Below are positions 10,491 to 29,357 of a DNA stretch of 64,000 nt, one piece after another. The stretch covers positions 82,749,627-82,813,626 of the forward strand of contig OX375878.1 of the NCBI GenBank assembly GCA_947359465.1. The letters are read 5' to 3'. Positions within the stretch are counted from its first letter, which is position 1; each line of letters begins with the position of its first letter. The notes under the pieces were generated by a model. The model worked only from the letters and a program-made list of their open reading frames with translations, was not told where the DNA came from and ran no database searches. The stretch is from Metellina segmentata (lineage: Eukaryota; Arthropoda; Arachnida; Araneae; Tetragnathidae). A program made the translations under genes and the position numbers.

Positions 10491-11096
10491 AATCCCATTC
10501 TATCTCTCTTCAGACCAAACATTCATTAAAATACCCTCTCAACAGAAACTGGGGTCATGGACCCAAAGGGGCCTGAGTCTTCGGTATTCACATTATAACA
10601 CTTGATAAATGGGTCTGCCATGGTAGTCGTTTGTTTGTGAGGGCCATTAGATCAATAAATTTCAATTTCTTTTATTGTAGCGTCGGTATTTCCTTCTATA
10701 TCAGAGGAAAATGTTCGGGAGATTTTGTTAATTTATTCAAGGAGAGTTGGTTTTTTAGTTTTATTGAGTTTCGATTTAAAAACGCGGAATCTCAATTTTT
10801 TCCCAGGATTTTTTAATTTGATTTCCTTTTTTGATAAGTTTTATTTCAGCTAGGAGGTTAGATTTAATTATTGGAGGGGGCGGATTTAGAAAAGATTATA
10901 GGTCAGGAGAACTTAATAGGTGATTTTGGTGGTTGTTTCAATTTCATCTGGGTTAGAAATTTGGTTGAATTGCTTGGAGTATGTGGTAGTTGCATTAAGA
11001 ATGTGTTTGAAAAGTTTCCAATTTGTAGTTCTGTTGATTATAGGAGGGAGGAAAGGAGTAGGACGGATGAAGTTCAGGAACAGAATCAATTGAGTA

Positions 11097-11142
11097 AGTC
11101 GTCAATAGCCCGTTGTGTTGCTCTAGTACGACGTTAACTAAA
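11097..11142 (+). mobile_element. SINE tail fragment
   Basis: It carries only the last 45 bases of the SINE, from GTCGTCAATAGCCCGTTGTG to TAGTACGACGTTAACTAAA. Short tail-only copies fit 5' truncated reverse transcription. Confidence 0.65.
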
Positions 11143-11904
11143 ACTACCATTACCAATTGAGTATTTGTAATTAAAATCTTTTATGGGAGCAAAAAATCAA
11201 TGACAGACATAGCAGATTTAGAGTATATTCTTGTTGATTTAATGTGTGCTGGAATGGTAAAGAGCAACAATCAATTCAACTTTCAATGTCGTTACTGAAA
11301 GAAGCATTGACTCGAGGGAGTTATAAATAGAAATAGGCTCTTAAATTTTGGAATCATTGTTGCTTGGATATGGTTTTGTGGAAGGGTAATTTCTTGATGG
11401 GGGATGGATTTTTGACAAAAAATGTAGTGCTTCTTCTGGCTTTATGTTACACTATATGTTCCCATCATGTTAGAGGATAGGAGAGAAAATTCAAAATGGA
11501 TATCCGTTTGTCCCAAATGCGCGAACTCTCAGTCTTTCATGTGTCAGTTTAAGAACTCATGACCTTTATAAGAATCCTTTGATAGTTTTGAATTTTTAAA
11601 AACAAGTGGTTTTATGGACTTGGTCAAGTATGTTCTAGACAAAGAGGAATTGCAAACGTTTTTCCCCCCCTCTTGTTTGATTTCATTCTGATTTTCAACC
11701 AATTTGTTTTTACTACCTTTAATCATTTTTGTAATTACACGGACTAGATTTTCTATGGTTTGTATATATTTTATTACTCTAGATCTCACAATTCTTCCAA
11801 AGGCAAGTTGCATTCACGCATTTCAGTTGTCTCATGGATAGGAGTCAATTAGCTTTGATATATTGTAAGAAACACAGGTCACCCCCAAAATTATATTCTG
11901 GAGA
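11143..11904. other. AT-rich stretch with nothing recognised
   Basis: There is no gene, tandem repeat or element end that I recognise. The longest open frames are low-complexity and unconvincing. Confidence 0.5.
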
Positions 11905-12798
11905 TAGAATATATTAGATAGAGATATTAAAGATAGATTAAAAATTTCAACTGTTTTCAAATCTGAGGAAAATTTTACACCAGAAAGATGCCTTACATTT
12001 AATTTTCATTTATAAATATTTTTTCAAAAAATATTTATATTTAATACGCAGGAGATTGTGACGTCACGCCGATTGGATGTCTTTGCAATTGGAATTTGAC
12101 AATGACGTTGGTTTGCGAAGCAAACCATAGTCCATCACATTTATAATGATGGCTGTAATCGAATTTGGCCACATTTGACAATGACGAGGTCATCATGGCG
12201 TTGCCCGTGGTGTTTTGGAATTGCTTCGCAAACCATATTTCATAGTTTGGTTTGCGAAGCATACCAAATTGGAATTCATTCCAATAGGTTACGAATACGA
12301 ACCAACACCACGAGAAATGCAATGATGGCTGTTATCCAATAGGCTACGAATTCCCATATGGTTTACAAAGCAACCAAATAGGAATTCGTAACAATCACGG
12401 AGGATTAGCGAGCGTAAGCGAAGTCCTCGCTGTGACGTCATGGACAGGAAAATCAAATTTCTAATGTAAAATTCGTTGAAATTTTTACTCCACTTTTACG
12501 ATTTACAAGCAAGAAAAAAAAAACTGTTAAAACTTTGTTATTTTAGTCTGCTGACTAATCATTCCTCGGAGAAACAAACGGGAAGCGGAAAAAATAAATT
12601 TTGAATCCGCGATCTGTTATGCTCTTGCCATTCTAAAGAAAACAATAAAAATTTAATTCATTTAAAAAAGTTCCGAGATTAAATTTAAAAATTCGGGCTT
12701 CGCACAAAAATCCGACCCGTGGGGCAAATCTCATTACTGTAAGTGCCTTAGATTCGTCACAACAATCCCCCCCCACACATCTTTTACAATAGAAGAGA
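11905..12798. mobile_element. Two Helitron halves joined head to head
   Basis: Residues about 11905-12412 match the Helitron 3' half in plus orientation (ATCTGAGGAAAATTTTACAC, TGACGTCA, several GGTTTGCGAAGC palindromes). Residues about 12430-12798 match the 5' half in minus orientation, ending in TCTCTTCTATTGTAAAAG at 12798. No CTAG terminus lies between. The junction carries TGACGTCA again. It is either a folded rearranged copy or two nested insertions. Confidence 0.65.
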
Positions 12799-12862
12799 CA
12801 ATATTTTTTTTTCATGTTAAGTTATCGCAATTTAAGGATGCTATTAACATTAGATAATACAT

Positions 12863-13110
12863 CGCACCCCGGAATGAAAAGTGACACAACTCAAAATTGT
12901 AGAATTTGAGAAACATATAAACGATACTAACTATAAAACTTATATTGAAATAGTATAAGCTTATTTTAAATTTTAGCTATTAATGGTGGTAACTCTATTA
13001 TATTCTATCGAAGAATAATATAACTTGCTGGGGCACCTCATACATATTTTTCAATGACATAACATAATTTTTTATTTTTTGACCTGTGACACTTTTCTTG
13101 CTGGGGTGTG
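12863..13110. mobile_element. 248-bp MITE with TSD ACAT
   Basis: The ends are inverted: CGCACCCCGGAATGAAAAGT on the left and, read inward from the right, CACACCCCAGCAAGAAAAGT. The flanks are a 4-bp direct repeat ACAT (12859-12862 and 13111-13114). It has no coding capacity. A second copy at 57877-61302 is split by a larger transposon. The superfamily is unknown. Confidence 0.75.
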
Positions 13111-16100
13111 ACATGTGTCACTAAAATCTGAATGGGAAGGGTATATTATTATTTCTAGGTTTTACACAGATTCTGATCATATTTTTAACCCGAGAATAAA
13201 TGTAAAATTTTTTTGAAAGTAATTGGATACAGTCATATATAACGCTTTTATTATAATTTATATGCAATACAAAATATAGTTATATACAATTGTCCTGATT
13301 TTTATTTCTTCTGCAATGCAGGCGTCAAATTCTTCTCCAAGTACTATATATACAATAAAGAACATACTATATAGTACAAAAACAAAGGGAATGTTTGATT
13401 AAGTTAGTGGCACTATTTGAGAACACAAGTTACTTGCATAAAATCCCATAATAGTTAAGAACCTACTGGAAACACCAATAGCAGTTTTGAGTACAAAAAT
13501 ATTTGAATATTTCTTTGTGCAATATATTTTAATATACAAAAGAATTAACTTGCAGCAATCTGTACCATTTAGTTTCAAAGCAATTTGGAGTTGCAAAAAT
13601 TACATTGTACTATTTGACTGCAGAAGATCAATTAGATTTAGTGGATGATGGCAAAGTAAAAAATGAAACAGGAAAAACATGTTTTTGAATATTGTATTTA
13701 GGCATTATTTGTATTTATATTTGGATTATTAAAATCAGGATTTTCTTTTGTGATGCTTTTATCAACTGCAAACTAACTTAATAAAAGTAAGGCAAACATG
13801 ATAAGCAGAATTAAATTTTATGATTATCCAGCAGAAAAGGGCAACATTAAGATTTTTTGGTAGTTTTCATAACAAAATCACCATTATACTTAAGGCTTTA
13901 TTTCTTGAGGGTGAGAACATCTTTTAAATGCCGTCTAAAATGTAGTCATCTTTTTATGCATGGGGACTCGTTAAATTTGAACACTTGTATTGTTGGTTGC
14001 ATTTAAGACAGTATAACATTTTCATTAGAACAAAACACCATCTGTATTCCTGGTATACTTTAAATAGATTGATACACTAAAAATTTTGCAGCAAAGAAAT
14101 AAATTTAAATTGCATAAAAACTTAATACCCATGTGATATATCAATATAATTTCAAAACACTTGCAAATTGTGAGAGCAAATCCATACAAATGAATAATTT
14201 CCTGGTTATGAAAGGGATATAAATCAATATCTGGGTAACTAAAAGAGAAACAAATGTTACACCATCGTCTTTGAAAAATACATATAGATCACTTTAGGAA
14301 TGAAAAAGTATTAAGAGTAGAAAACAGTAATGTTGGATAAACAGTACATTAGACATTTTTATGTATACACTATTGCTGCAGCATGCAAGTCTTTTTTTTT
14401 AGAAAATAATAAAAATTAATATAACTTTGGCTTTACACTATATAATCGTCAATTGTGTTATTCGGTTTTCATTTCAAAGTATCTTCGTTAAAACTTTGAT
14501 ATATAGAGAAAACGGTTCTCCCACAAACAATATTACCGTAATAAGACATGTCAACATAAATACATTTAAATGGCAAGTAAATCACTGCAATGATTCAGCA
14601 CCATTTTAGTGGGAAAAAGTTTTTCAAAATCCAAGTTTTAACAGTTAAGAATATTTGAGCAAAGGGTCAGGATTCAAATGATACATAGATGTGATCAGTA
14701 CTATGATAATTTTGAATGTTAGTTTTTGTAACTTGAAGATTCAATTTTTAATTTAAACTAATGAAATTACATATATTTATTTTCACTGTAGAGAAAAATC
14801 CCACCCCAATGACTTCTAACTACACTTCTGTCATATTTCTAAGTTAAAAAAAAAGCTAGTGGTAAAACTTAGAAATATTTAGGAAACAAGCTTTTTTTTA
14901 AATCTCATTAGAAGTAGTTTGGTCGAATAAACATTTTAAAATAAAGTATCTGAAAGAACTGGAAATCAGAAAATACTGCTAACATAGATTATAAAAGTGG
15001 ATCATTTCAGAGAAAGTTAGAACACTAAGAATTACACGAATGCATTCTAGATTGAATAAAGTTTAAAACAAATATGTATGTTAAAAGTCTGAATTCTAAG
15101 TAACCTGCAAGTCTAACAAGAAAGTGCAACAGTGTTTATTTTTTACATTCTTACAAGTGCGCAATAACGATGAATTAATTCATCATAACACTTTTCTACA
15201 ACTCAATGTATTGTAACTTCAAAATTTATAGTAAAAATAAATATTTAGAGTGTATTGAATTAATTTTTCTTTATTGGCAGCTTAAGATTTAACTTAAATA
15301 AAATAAAAAATTTTATATATATATATAATAATTATAAGCTCCAAATTATACTTTTTTCCCAATTTAAGAAGCAATAATGCTATAAATATAAACACTCTCT
15401 TTTTTACCATTTTATTCAGAATGACTACCTTCTGCATATTCTAATCGAATGTGAGTACTAATTGAAATATAATACTGTTTTTATGTCATCACCAATCATG
15501 GATTCTTTTCCAATAGCAATTTAATTCAGCACTTTTTCAGAATTCAAAAAAGATAAAGGTTCCGAAAAATAGAAATGTTTTTTCTTTCGAACCTTAGGAT
15601 TAATACCAAGTACAAACTAACACATTTACAGAATGAGCAAGATTCATTTGTTCAGTTTTCTTCATAATATTTTTATAAAAATATGCTAATGATATTTTTG
15701 GCAGCAATGTTAAGTCAAATCTTTGCAGATGTGGGGTTTTATAGATCACATACAACAGATTTTGAGTAATAACAAAGAGATACATCAACATTAGCACTCT
15801 TGAGTGTTATACACAAATTATTCCTTTACCAGCAGCTTTCACTGCATAGTTCTTGAACAGCTTTTAATTTTTTAACCAAATTAAAAGTTTTCTTGAATTT
15901 TTACTAACAAACATGATGTTAAGTCATTAAATCAGAGTTGAGGTGGAGAAATACAGTTACCCTTGGAAATCGCAAGACTCTCAGGGAGTAAATGCATTTA
16001 AATATCTATATATGTAAGTAGTTTGACGAACAACGTCATTGCCCTTTTGATTATTATAACTTTTGTCTTAATATTAGATTTCGATATTTTTATTCCATGT

Positions 16101-18958
16101 TTATTTTTTAATATTCTCAGAAAAGAATGACTTAACACACATGTGCATAACAACTTATTAAAACAACAAATAACTTAATAGCAATTGTCATCCTATCACT
16201 TGTTATAATAGAAAGTTCCTTTTTAACATTTCAAGCATCCACATATATTTAACAATTTTTAGATTTAACATTATTTGAACAGTTGTAGAATGGATCACTT
16301 GAAAACTGAACCAGGAAAATATAAATGTAATAATTACTACTTTTCAAGAATTCTTAATCAAATCAAAATCACACACACACAACTCACGGAAATACTTTCC
16401 ATTTGAAAACAATTCTTACTATGCTTTCAAAATTTTAAGAAAGCATGACTAGTTACAGTACTTAATGAGATTTCATAATCAAGAAACATTTTTCTTGGGA
16501 AAACAATGAAGATTATTTTGCTAAGTTAAGTAAAATGTTCTTTTTAAGAGTGAAAGCACAAAATAAAATATTTTGAAGAATATATGGGCTTTTTCTAAAA
16601 ACAAATTAATCATAAAGTGCTTTACTATTGTAATTTAAAATTTTAGACTTAAACTCATACTAATATTGAACACTTTTGCTGACGATATTTATACATGACA
16701 GAATTGCAGATTCTGGAAATTTTCTGATGGAGATTTAAGTGATTAGCAGCAAACACTCTCAAAGACAGATCCTTCACTCTTACTTTCTTTAATCATACAA
16801 ACTAATAACAAATCTAGATTACCTTTAGAGAGTTATCTTTATGTGATTGAAATCGTTTAGTCAAATAATTTTACACATACAGAAGTGTAAAATATTTTGT
16901 TTACTTTCAAAGCAATTAAGTTCTCATGTTTTCAAAACCACAAATTTTCAGTATATACTACACACAAATCAATATATATTTAATATTAAACACATACTTA
17001 AAAAACTAGATTCTGTTCATAATATTTAAGACACACTAAGGAAATTATCACAAGAGCCTTATGTCTATATTTTTAAATCTCTCAAATGATTTTCCGAGTA
17101 CTTACAGAAAGTTATATAAGATTAGTTCAAACAAAGAATTTGTTTTCGTCAAATAAATAAAGCTGCTCCGTATGAAACTTGCAGAATTAACAACAATGAG
17201 TATGAGTACAATGAGTTTTCAAGACAAAAAAACTAAAACTTCTGTACATAAATTGTACTTCGTCAAGACAAACACAAAAGTAATTGAAATTTGAATCACA
17301 ATGAAAAAGCACATGCACAGAAATACTGGCCCCAATGCAACAAAGAAAAACCTAATATATACCTAGATAAACTTACTAGACAAAGTAACAACCATGAACA
17401 TATAAATGAAGTGTTACAGATCCTTTTTAATTTTTAGTCATAATATAAGAAAAGGAATGTCGAATGTACAGAAAAACATGACACAGTTGTAATCTTTATT
17501 AATTTCAGTTATTCGTCGACAGTTTTAAAGCTAATAAACCTTATAAACACCCTTTAAAGCAGAGAAATTATAATTTTTACCCAATAACCAATAATGCTGA
17601 CTAATGAATGTAACATAAAACTAACCAGTTCAAGTTCAGAAATTACTGTAAACAAGTAGTTAAGTGGAATACATTCTTTAATAAAAAAATATAAAATATT
17701 TATTCAATAATCTTTTTTGCACTTGCCCCACATATATGTAATAGAATTATATGGTTGGATTTAACAAGGTATGATAAACAAGTGTACATGAAGATAACAA
17801 AATTTTCATGCACCTATAATCAGCCTAAAATGTACTTAAAAATGCATATATAAAGGTATGGATACTAGATAAAAAAATTTTAGACAGAGGAATATATATA
17901 TATATATTCTTTTGTTCCGAGTAATTAAACTTATAAAGTAAAGTCGTATAAAGAAATGAATATATATGAGAAAAGTGATACACAATATTTGTATATCGAA
18001 TTACATTTGAGCTGATTTTTATGAAAATTACTATAGTTAAAAGCCATTTGAAAACAGAATATTTGTTCATGACAAAAAAAAATCAACAGCTTTTAGTATT
18101 GTAGAAAAATTGCATAGGTTATAATATTGTTTAGGTTAGGCAAAACAGAATTCAAAGTTGTTTTATCTCCAGTTACACATGAATGAATCATTATCAAACA
18201 TCACAAAATTTTTAGTGTGTAGATAAAAAAAATTATCAATATCTTATCACATTCCAGAAAATGAAAACGTAAATACTTCGTTACTGGCTAATTACAATTG
18301 CACATCGTCCTGCAATAGTACTAAGTGCTTGTAACAATCTTTTAGTCTTCCAAAATGAAGATTTGTAAACAGTTCTATCACTCTCAAATATCAGAGGTCG
18401 TCAAAAATAATAAAACAAGAACTTTTACTTTCGTGGAATGATACTAGCAAATGACTTTGTACTGATCTTGGAAATGAATCAAATTCCACTTCACACCAGA
18501 CACCTCCACACAGATTCTGTTTAAAAAATAAAAAAAAGTAGAATTTAGGATCATCATACATGCTTTTTAACTAAAAAATCTAATTTAACAAAATTTCCAA
18601 GCAAAAATCTTTCTTTTCAGGCTTGAAAATTACAATAGCATTATATAATAATTCCATGAAAAGTAGCTAAGTTAGATCTTAATTTCATTTCTTAGCATAA
18701 TTTTTTACAATTAAAAATAAAAATGACAATATTTTTTACCTACAGCCAGTCAAAAATTGATGGCGTAGCTTTTTAAAGATTTAAGCAAGCAATTAGAAAA
18801 ATAAATAATCAAAATGAATAATGCATTAAGCAGATAATTTTTCAGTACTCTTAATGTTTATAAAATCAAACATTATATGGCATTGCTATAAATGCTTGGT
18901 AAGAAACATGATAACATATAATGTGATCTTACTTTGAAACAGCAGTGTAGAAAATGAA
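13111..18958 (-). other. Probable long 3' UTR and downstream region of the KLF
   Basis: For 5.8 kb after the KLF stop there is no SINE, Helitron or TIR element that I can find, unlike every other stretch of this size in the window. The sequence is AT-rich, has no long ORF on either strand and has several minus-strand AATAAA signals (near 17500, 16100, 15265, 15137, 13899 and 13247). This fits a long 3' UTR with alternative poly(A) sites, but RNA evidence is not available here. Confidence 0.5.
13247..13252 (-). terminator. Candidate distal KLF poly(A) signal (AATAAA)
   Basis: AATAAA on the minus strand lies 29 and 95 bases after two TGTATATA motifs (13281-13288 and 13347-13354), which match the Pumilio-binding consensus TGTANATA. 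A MITE begins just beyond. Chance matches are common at this AT content. Confidence 0.3.
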
Positions 18959-24374
<5,416 letters not shown>

Positions 24375-24540
24375 CTAAAAATAAAAAAATGTTATTATCT
24401 TGTAATAATTTGTTTTTGTTTACGAAAAGACATACATAATTTTATTGCACTGTGACATAGGTGATAAAAACTCTATATAATGTTTCAATTATTCAAAGCA
24501 ATATTTGTTTGAAACAAATTCCAATACTTTAAATAAAATA

Positions 24541-24559
24541 AGAGAGAGAGAGAGAGAGA
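24541..24559. repeat. (AG)n microsatellite
   Basis: About nine AG units upstream of the KLF exon at 24374. Confidence 0.95.
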
Positions 24560-24661
24560 TAAAAGGATTATACAACTATTGAAGTCAAAACTAATCATTG
24601 GAATGGTTCAAGATGGATGAATCCAGTTTGCTCTAAGGTAACTTAACTTCAATTTGTAATA

Positions 24662-24985
24662 CAGTACAAAGCCAGACCCTCTTCGTGCGAAATTTTGCGA
24701 TTGCAATACTATAATAGCAGATATATAAATAGGAATAATTTTTAAAAAGGGAAAAATCTTCTGAATACAATGCAACAAATTTTACTTGCAAATCTTCCAA
24801 ATTTTTTGTGTGGTATTTACTCTGAACATGTCCGTTATTTTGCGCTGTTTCATCAATTAGGTCTAGGTCTAACTCCTTGTTCTTTAATTGGAAAGATGTA
24901 AAAAAGTGAGAAAGAAAAAAACGCTGGATAGCAAAACGTCCGGATTTTGGACAATTTCGCATACGGATGTCCGGACTTAGTACTG
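24662..24985 (-). mobile_element. pogo/Tigger-like MITE copy 2, inverted to copy 1
   Basis: It begins TA-CAGTACAAAG and ends GTCCGGACTTAGTACTG. Read on the minus strand, its middle (AACGGACATGTTCAGAGTAA and neighbours) is nearly the same as copy 1. It lies just upstream of the first secure KLF exon. Confidence 0.6.
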
Positions 24986-26644
24986 CATAAACTAACTATT
25001 TGTTATCACAAGAAGTTAGTTTAAATAGATCTGTGTTTGAATGATAAGAGAGTAACGTAGATACAACAGAAGATATGCCCTCAAAAATTTATCAATCCTA
25101 CCTGCAAATCCAATTCCCCGATAAACTGCCCCAATTTAATTTAATAAACAAGGACCATACAGAGGGAGAGGGCTACATGGTCCCAAATTCTAGAACTTTT
25201 TTCTATTTGGGTCAAAAAGGAAATGTCTAAGGAGCAGCTGCTGTTATGAAATTCGAACTCCCCGGCGGCTGTGTCCTTGGACCCTGCATAGCTTAAAACA
25301 GTTCTCTACCATCCAGACATGTACAAAAAGGATATTCATATATTTTAAGAATCAGTAATTCACTAAAGCCGCGAATACTATCGAGTGACGATTAAAATGC
25401 ACGATTGTAAATACACAATAAAGATAATTCTAATTGCTTTCAATCGCAATCAAAAATAATTTTGTCATTATGAGATAAAATCAGGACAATTCACGGAAGA
25501 GAATTAAAAACTGGGTTTTTAGATGAACCGTTTATAACGAATTGTAATATATTTTGCTAATCCTTCCCAAAAAATATGTTATTTGTCCTGGACAAAAATG
25601 TCCCCTTTTTAAACCTTTCCCTTTTAATTCAGCTGAAATCATGAACTTAGTACTAATCCTCTTTTCATTTCCTCTTTCTCACACTGTCTAAATCTTCTCG
25701 TTTGAATATTGCTGCTTCAGCGTAAATTGTAGACTCTCCCGAGCTCTCTTGATTACATCCCCAGCTCTGTAGACATAACGTATGATAATTTTTTTTGGTC
25801 GTGATCAAGTTCAACTGTAAGCTTTTATCAGGAGTGTGGACCATCATCCCAATGATTCAACGACCTACGTCTGCAAAACTAAGTTCTTATAAAAAAAAAT
25901 TGCTATACTTTTAACTGTCTTTAAGTATATAAATATAATTTAAAACAACTTTTGGATTGTGTTACGCTTATGCAACTAAGATTTAGAATGCGATTCAGGA
26001 TAGCTCTTTTTTCACGGACACTGTTTAAGTCGGATATCAAAGTTAGGCTCTTCATTTGATTGCAACAATTCATTTTAACCACTAATTTTTACCCAAATTG
26101 AAAGATCAGAAACAGGTGGTATGAAATTACATGCGCGCATTTTCAACGATCTTTCTCAAATTTTCCTGCGATAACCCGAGATACACATCCTGTAAGCTTT
26201 TAATATTATCAACAAGGCGATTTTACAGAACAAGGCACTAGAACGATTGCATGTGATTAAAGCCACATTACACACTTAGTCACTTGTCAGCAGGGTTAGA
26301 AATTAGAAGCTGAAGTCAGGTGTCAAAGGATCTAAACACTTCATTTCAAAATTGAAGGTATTTTAAACATGAAAGATTAAAAATAAAAAGACTATCAAGA
26401 TAATTTTATTCTTTAATAATTCATTTTTCAGACTAGCCCTCCTAGGTTTCGTTATGACTAGGCCTGGACATTGGACTTCGATGCACCCATCCAAATGTAA
26501 CAGAAAATATAGTTAGAAGGAAGAATAAACAGTTGGTTGAGGTTAGAATATGACCAAACAAGCGAAAAATTTCAGAGATAAAGTGGCGTAGAAAGTAACT
26601 ACTGGATCCCAAAACTCAGTCATCAAAACGAAATTTAAGGGTGC
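24986..26644. other. No recognised feature
   Basis: AT-rich sequence with short, unconvincing open frames. A minus-strand GAGTTCGAATTTC near 25245 resembles a B box but lacks a tRNA-like context. Confidence 0.5.
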
Positions 26645-26741
26645 AAAATGTTGTCCTCGAATCTTTCCCTTGGGGGACTGATCGTCTTGACGGACCGTCG
26701 TCAATAGCCCGTAGTGTTGCTCTAGTACGACATCAATTAAA
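26645..26741 (+). mobile_element. SINE 3' fragment
   Basis: This covers the last third of the SINE, from TGTTGTCCTCGAATCTTTCC through GACGGACCGTCGTCAATAGC to TCTAGTACGACATCAATTAA. Confidence 0.75.
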
Positions 26742-27009
26742 TAATTATCAAATATCAGCGGTATATTAGTAAAATAATAAAAAAAGCTAGCTTCGATTTG
26801 AAAACGCGCTAAACTTTCCAGATGACCTACTATTTCTTACAGTTAAGTGCAGAACTATGAATGGCGAAATGGGTAAAGTTTTTCTTTTTTTTTTGCTAGA
26901 ATTTATGAACTTGGATTCGGTTTGTTGCTGTACAGTTATTTTATGCCACACCAGGGCTAATTAGACCGTTTTGAACTACTTGGGAGGAGACGCTTCAAAA
27001 TATTTCGAA

Positions 27010-27651
27010 AAAGCCACTGCGTCGCCAGCACGGATTTGCCCGTAACAGTTCTTTTCGTGGAGTTAGGTGTGACCACTGCTCGTTAACCCCCGGTATTTGC
27101 TACGAAATCCCATTTCTTTTTGCGATTCGTAGCATATTGGATAACAGCTATAACGCCGGCGTTGATCTTGGTGTTGGTTTGCGAAGCAAACCAAAGGGGA
27201 ATGCGTAGCCTATTGGATAACAGCCATAAAGGCATTGCCAAATTCGAATTGCGAAGAGATCCAATTGGCGTAACGTCACTATCTCTTGCGAAAATATAAA
27301 TATTTAATTGAAAAAATTTTTATTAAAAGAAAATCAAATGTATAAAGTCTATGTGGTGTAAAATTTTCCGCAGATTTCGAAACCTTTGAAATTTTTAATC
27401 TTTCTTTAACGACCCAATTTTACAAAAAAGAATATGCGGCCCAGTTCGAATTACGAAGATATCCAATCGGCGTGACGTCACAATATCTTGCGAAAATATA
27501 AATATTTAATTGAAAAGTTATTTATTAAAATAAAATAAAAATGTAATGTATCTATTTGGTGTACAATTTTCCGCAGATTTCAAATCCGTTGAAATTTTCA
27601 ATCTACCTTAAACGATCCCGAATTTACAAAAAAAGAACTAAACAATGCCAG

Positions 27652-27701
<50 letters not shown>

Positions 27702-28261
27702 GTTGTTGTTGTTGTTTTGTTTCCTTGGCTAGAATTGTATGAGCGCAGGAAATGGATTTCTCGAACGCGAAGGTTAGCGTGACGTCACTATCTCTTGCAA
27801 AATTATAAAAGATATTCGATTTAAAAATTATTTATTAAAAGAAAATTATAATTTTAGGTACCAATCTAATGTGAAATTTTCCGCAGATTTGAAATCCGTT
27901 GAAATTTGTACTGTATCTTAACGATCTAGGAGATAGAAAAAAGAACTACATGACTATAGTTAAAACGTCTTTTTTTTCTTCCGGCTTAAATCGTTCCTCC
28001 GCAAAATGAAACTGAAAAAAATAAATTTAGAGCCTGCCATCTCTTTATGGTGCTGCCTGCCATTCTAAGGAAAACAATAATAATTAAATTCCATTACATT
28101 CATTTAAGAATGTTCTAGATTGAATTTTAAAATTCGGGCTTCGTACAAAAATTGCAAAAAAATCGGACTACCAGTGTGCCAAATCCCATTACTGTAAGTG
28201 CCATAGATTCGTCAGGAACGTACACATAACAAACAGACACTTCCTTTTATAATAGTAGAGA
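27010..28261 (-). mobile_element. Helitron with three internal repeats and an (AT)n tract
   Basis: The 5' end is TCTCTACTATTATAAAAGG at 28261 with host A before it. The 3' end near 27010 keeps the hairpin sequence but the CTAG is mutated. An internal segment of about 200 bp, beginning at GCGTGACGTCAC, occurs three times (from about 27258, 27468 and 27776). An (AT)n and (TTG)n tract separates the last two. Two of the three repeats carry the perfect TGACGTCA palindrome. Confidence 0.8.
27654..27720. repeat. (AT)n followed by (TTG)n microsatellite
   Basis: 43 bases of AT repeats (27654-27696) are followed by about five TTG units (27699-27720), inside the Helitron at 27010-28261. Confidence 0.95.
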
Positions 28262-29304
28262 TTAGGCTCTGAACCGAACAAGACCAGCAGTTAGATCTCT
28301 ATGGGGCTGCAATTTTCCCCAATGATAATTTATTCTATACAAACACTGATCGTTGAATAGAATACGTCGTTACCGATTTAACAACACCTATGTTTATAAA
28401 CTCAAGTTAGAATGTGGGATAAAAATAAATGAGTCCCAGATCACAGGTTCACAATATTTTAATTATTTCCCCGACGTGTCTGATTTCTTTTTTTGACAAT
28501 ACATCATACTTTAGCACTTGTAGATTAAAAAAATAGCAAACTTTCTTACACAAACCGATATTTTCAAAATTAATAGTATGTCTTGATATGTTTTAATGGG
28601 GGGAAAATGCAAACAAGAATGTAATCAGTACTGCCAAAGTTGAGTTCAAATCAACCAAACTATCCAAAAGTTAGAGAAAACATTGTTCTTAACAGTAAAA
28701 AAAGCCGTTGCTACATGGAAAAATCGGATGATCGATTATGAAACCAAAAAAATCTGCACTCGTAGCCATAAATGAAAAAACAGAAAACTTTATGGTTTTT
28801 ACAGCTCTCTTTCTGCGGTACAGGAGAGAAATATTGTTCTATCAAAACATGCTTTTTTTTCTTTTTTTAAATGGTAAGTGAATTTATCAATTTAATTATT
28901 TTTTATCGTGAACTAAAAATTCAGAACGAAAAAATATGGTCTGTTAGCTGACTCACTGAGGTGGAAAGAAAAGAAACCCGAGGGCTTTTGGACTTGGCAG
29001 CGCCACGCCCTTGAAGCCCGGAATCTCACTGATTGCAGTCTACCTAATTAGAAAGAGTTGAGAATAAACGAAGGGAATCAAAGCGTGTCTTTCCACCAAG
29101 AGTATTGACATCGAACGACCAGTCGCCCGAGGACTGCCACTTCCCATTCAACACGAACGGAATTCCTTAAGAAAGGAAATCGGTTATTCTTCACCACGGT
29201 TCCAAAAATGACATCCTTGGGCTTGTGTATAAAGAGTTAGAAATAGCCATTTTCCGAAAATAACAATTTTGAGGTTTTTAAAGTACAATTTGGCTCCCCC
29301 CCCC

Positions 29305-29357
<53 letters not shown>

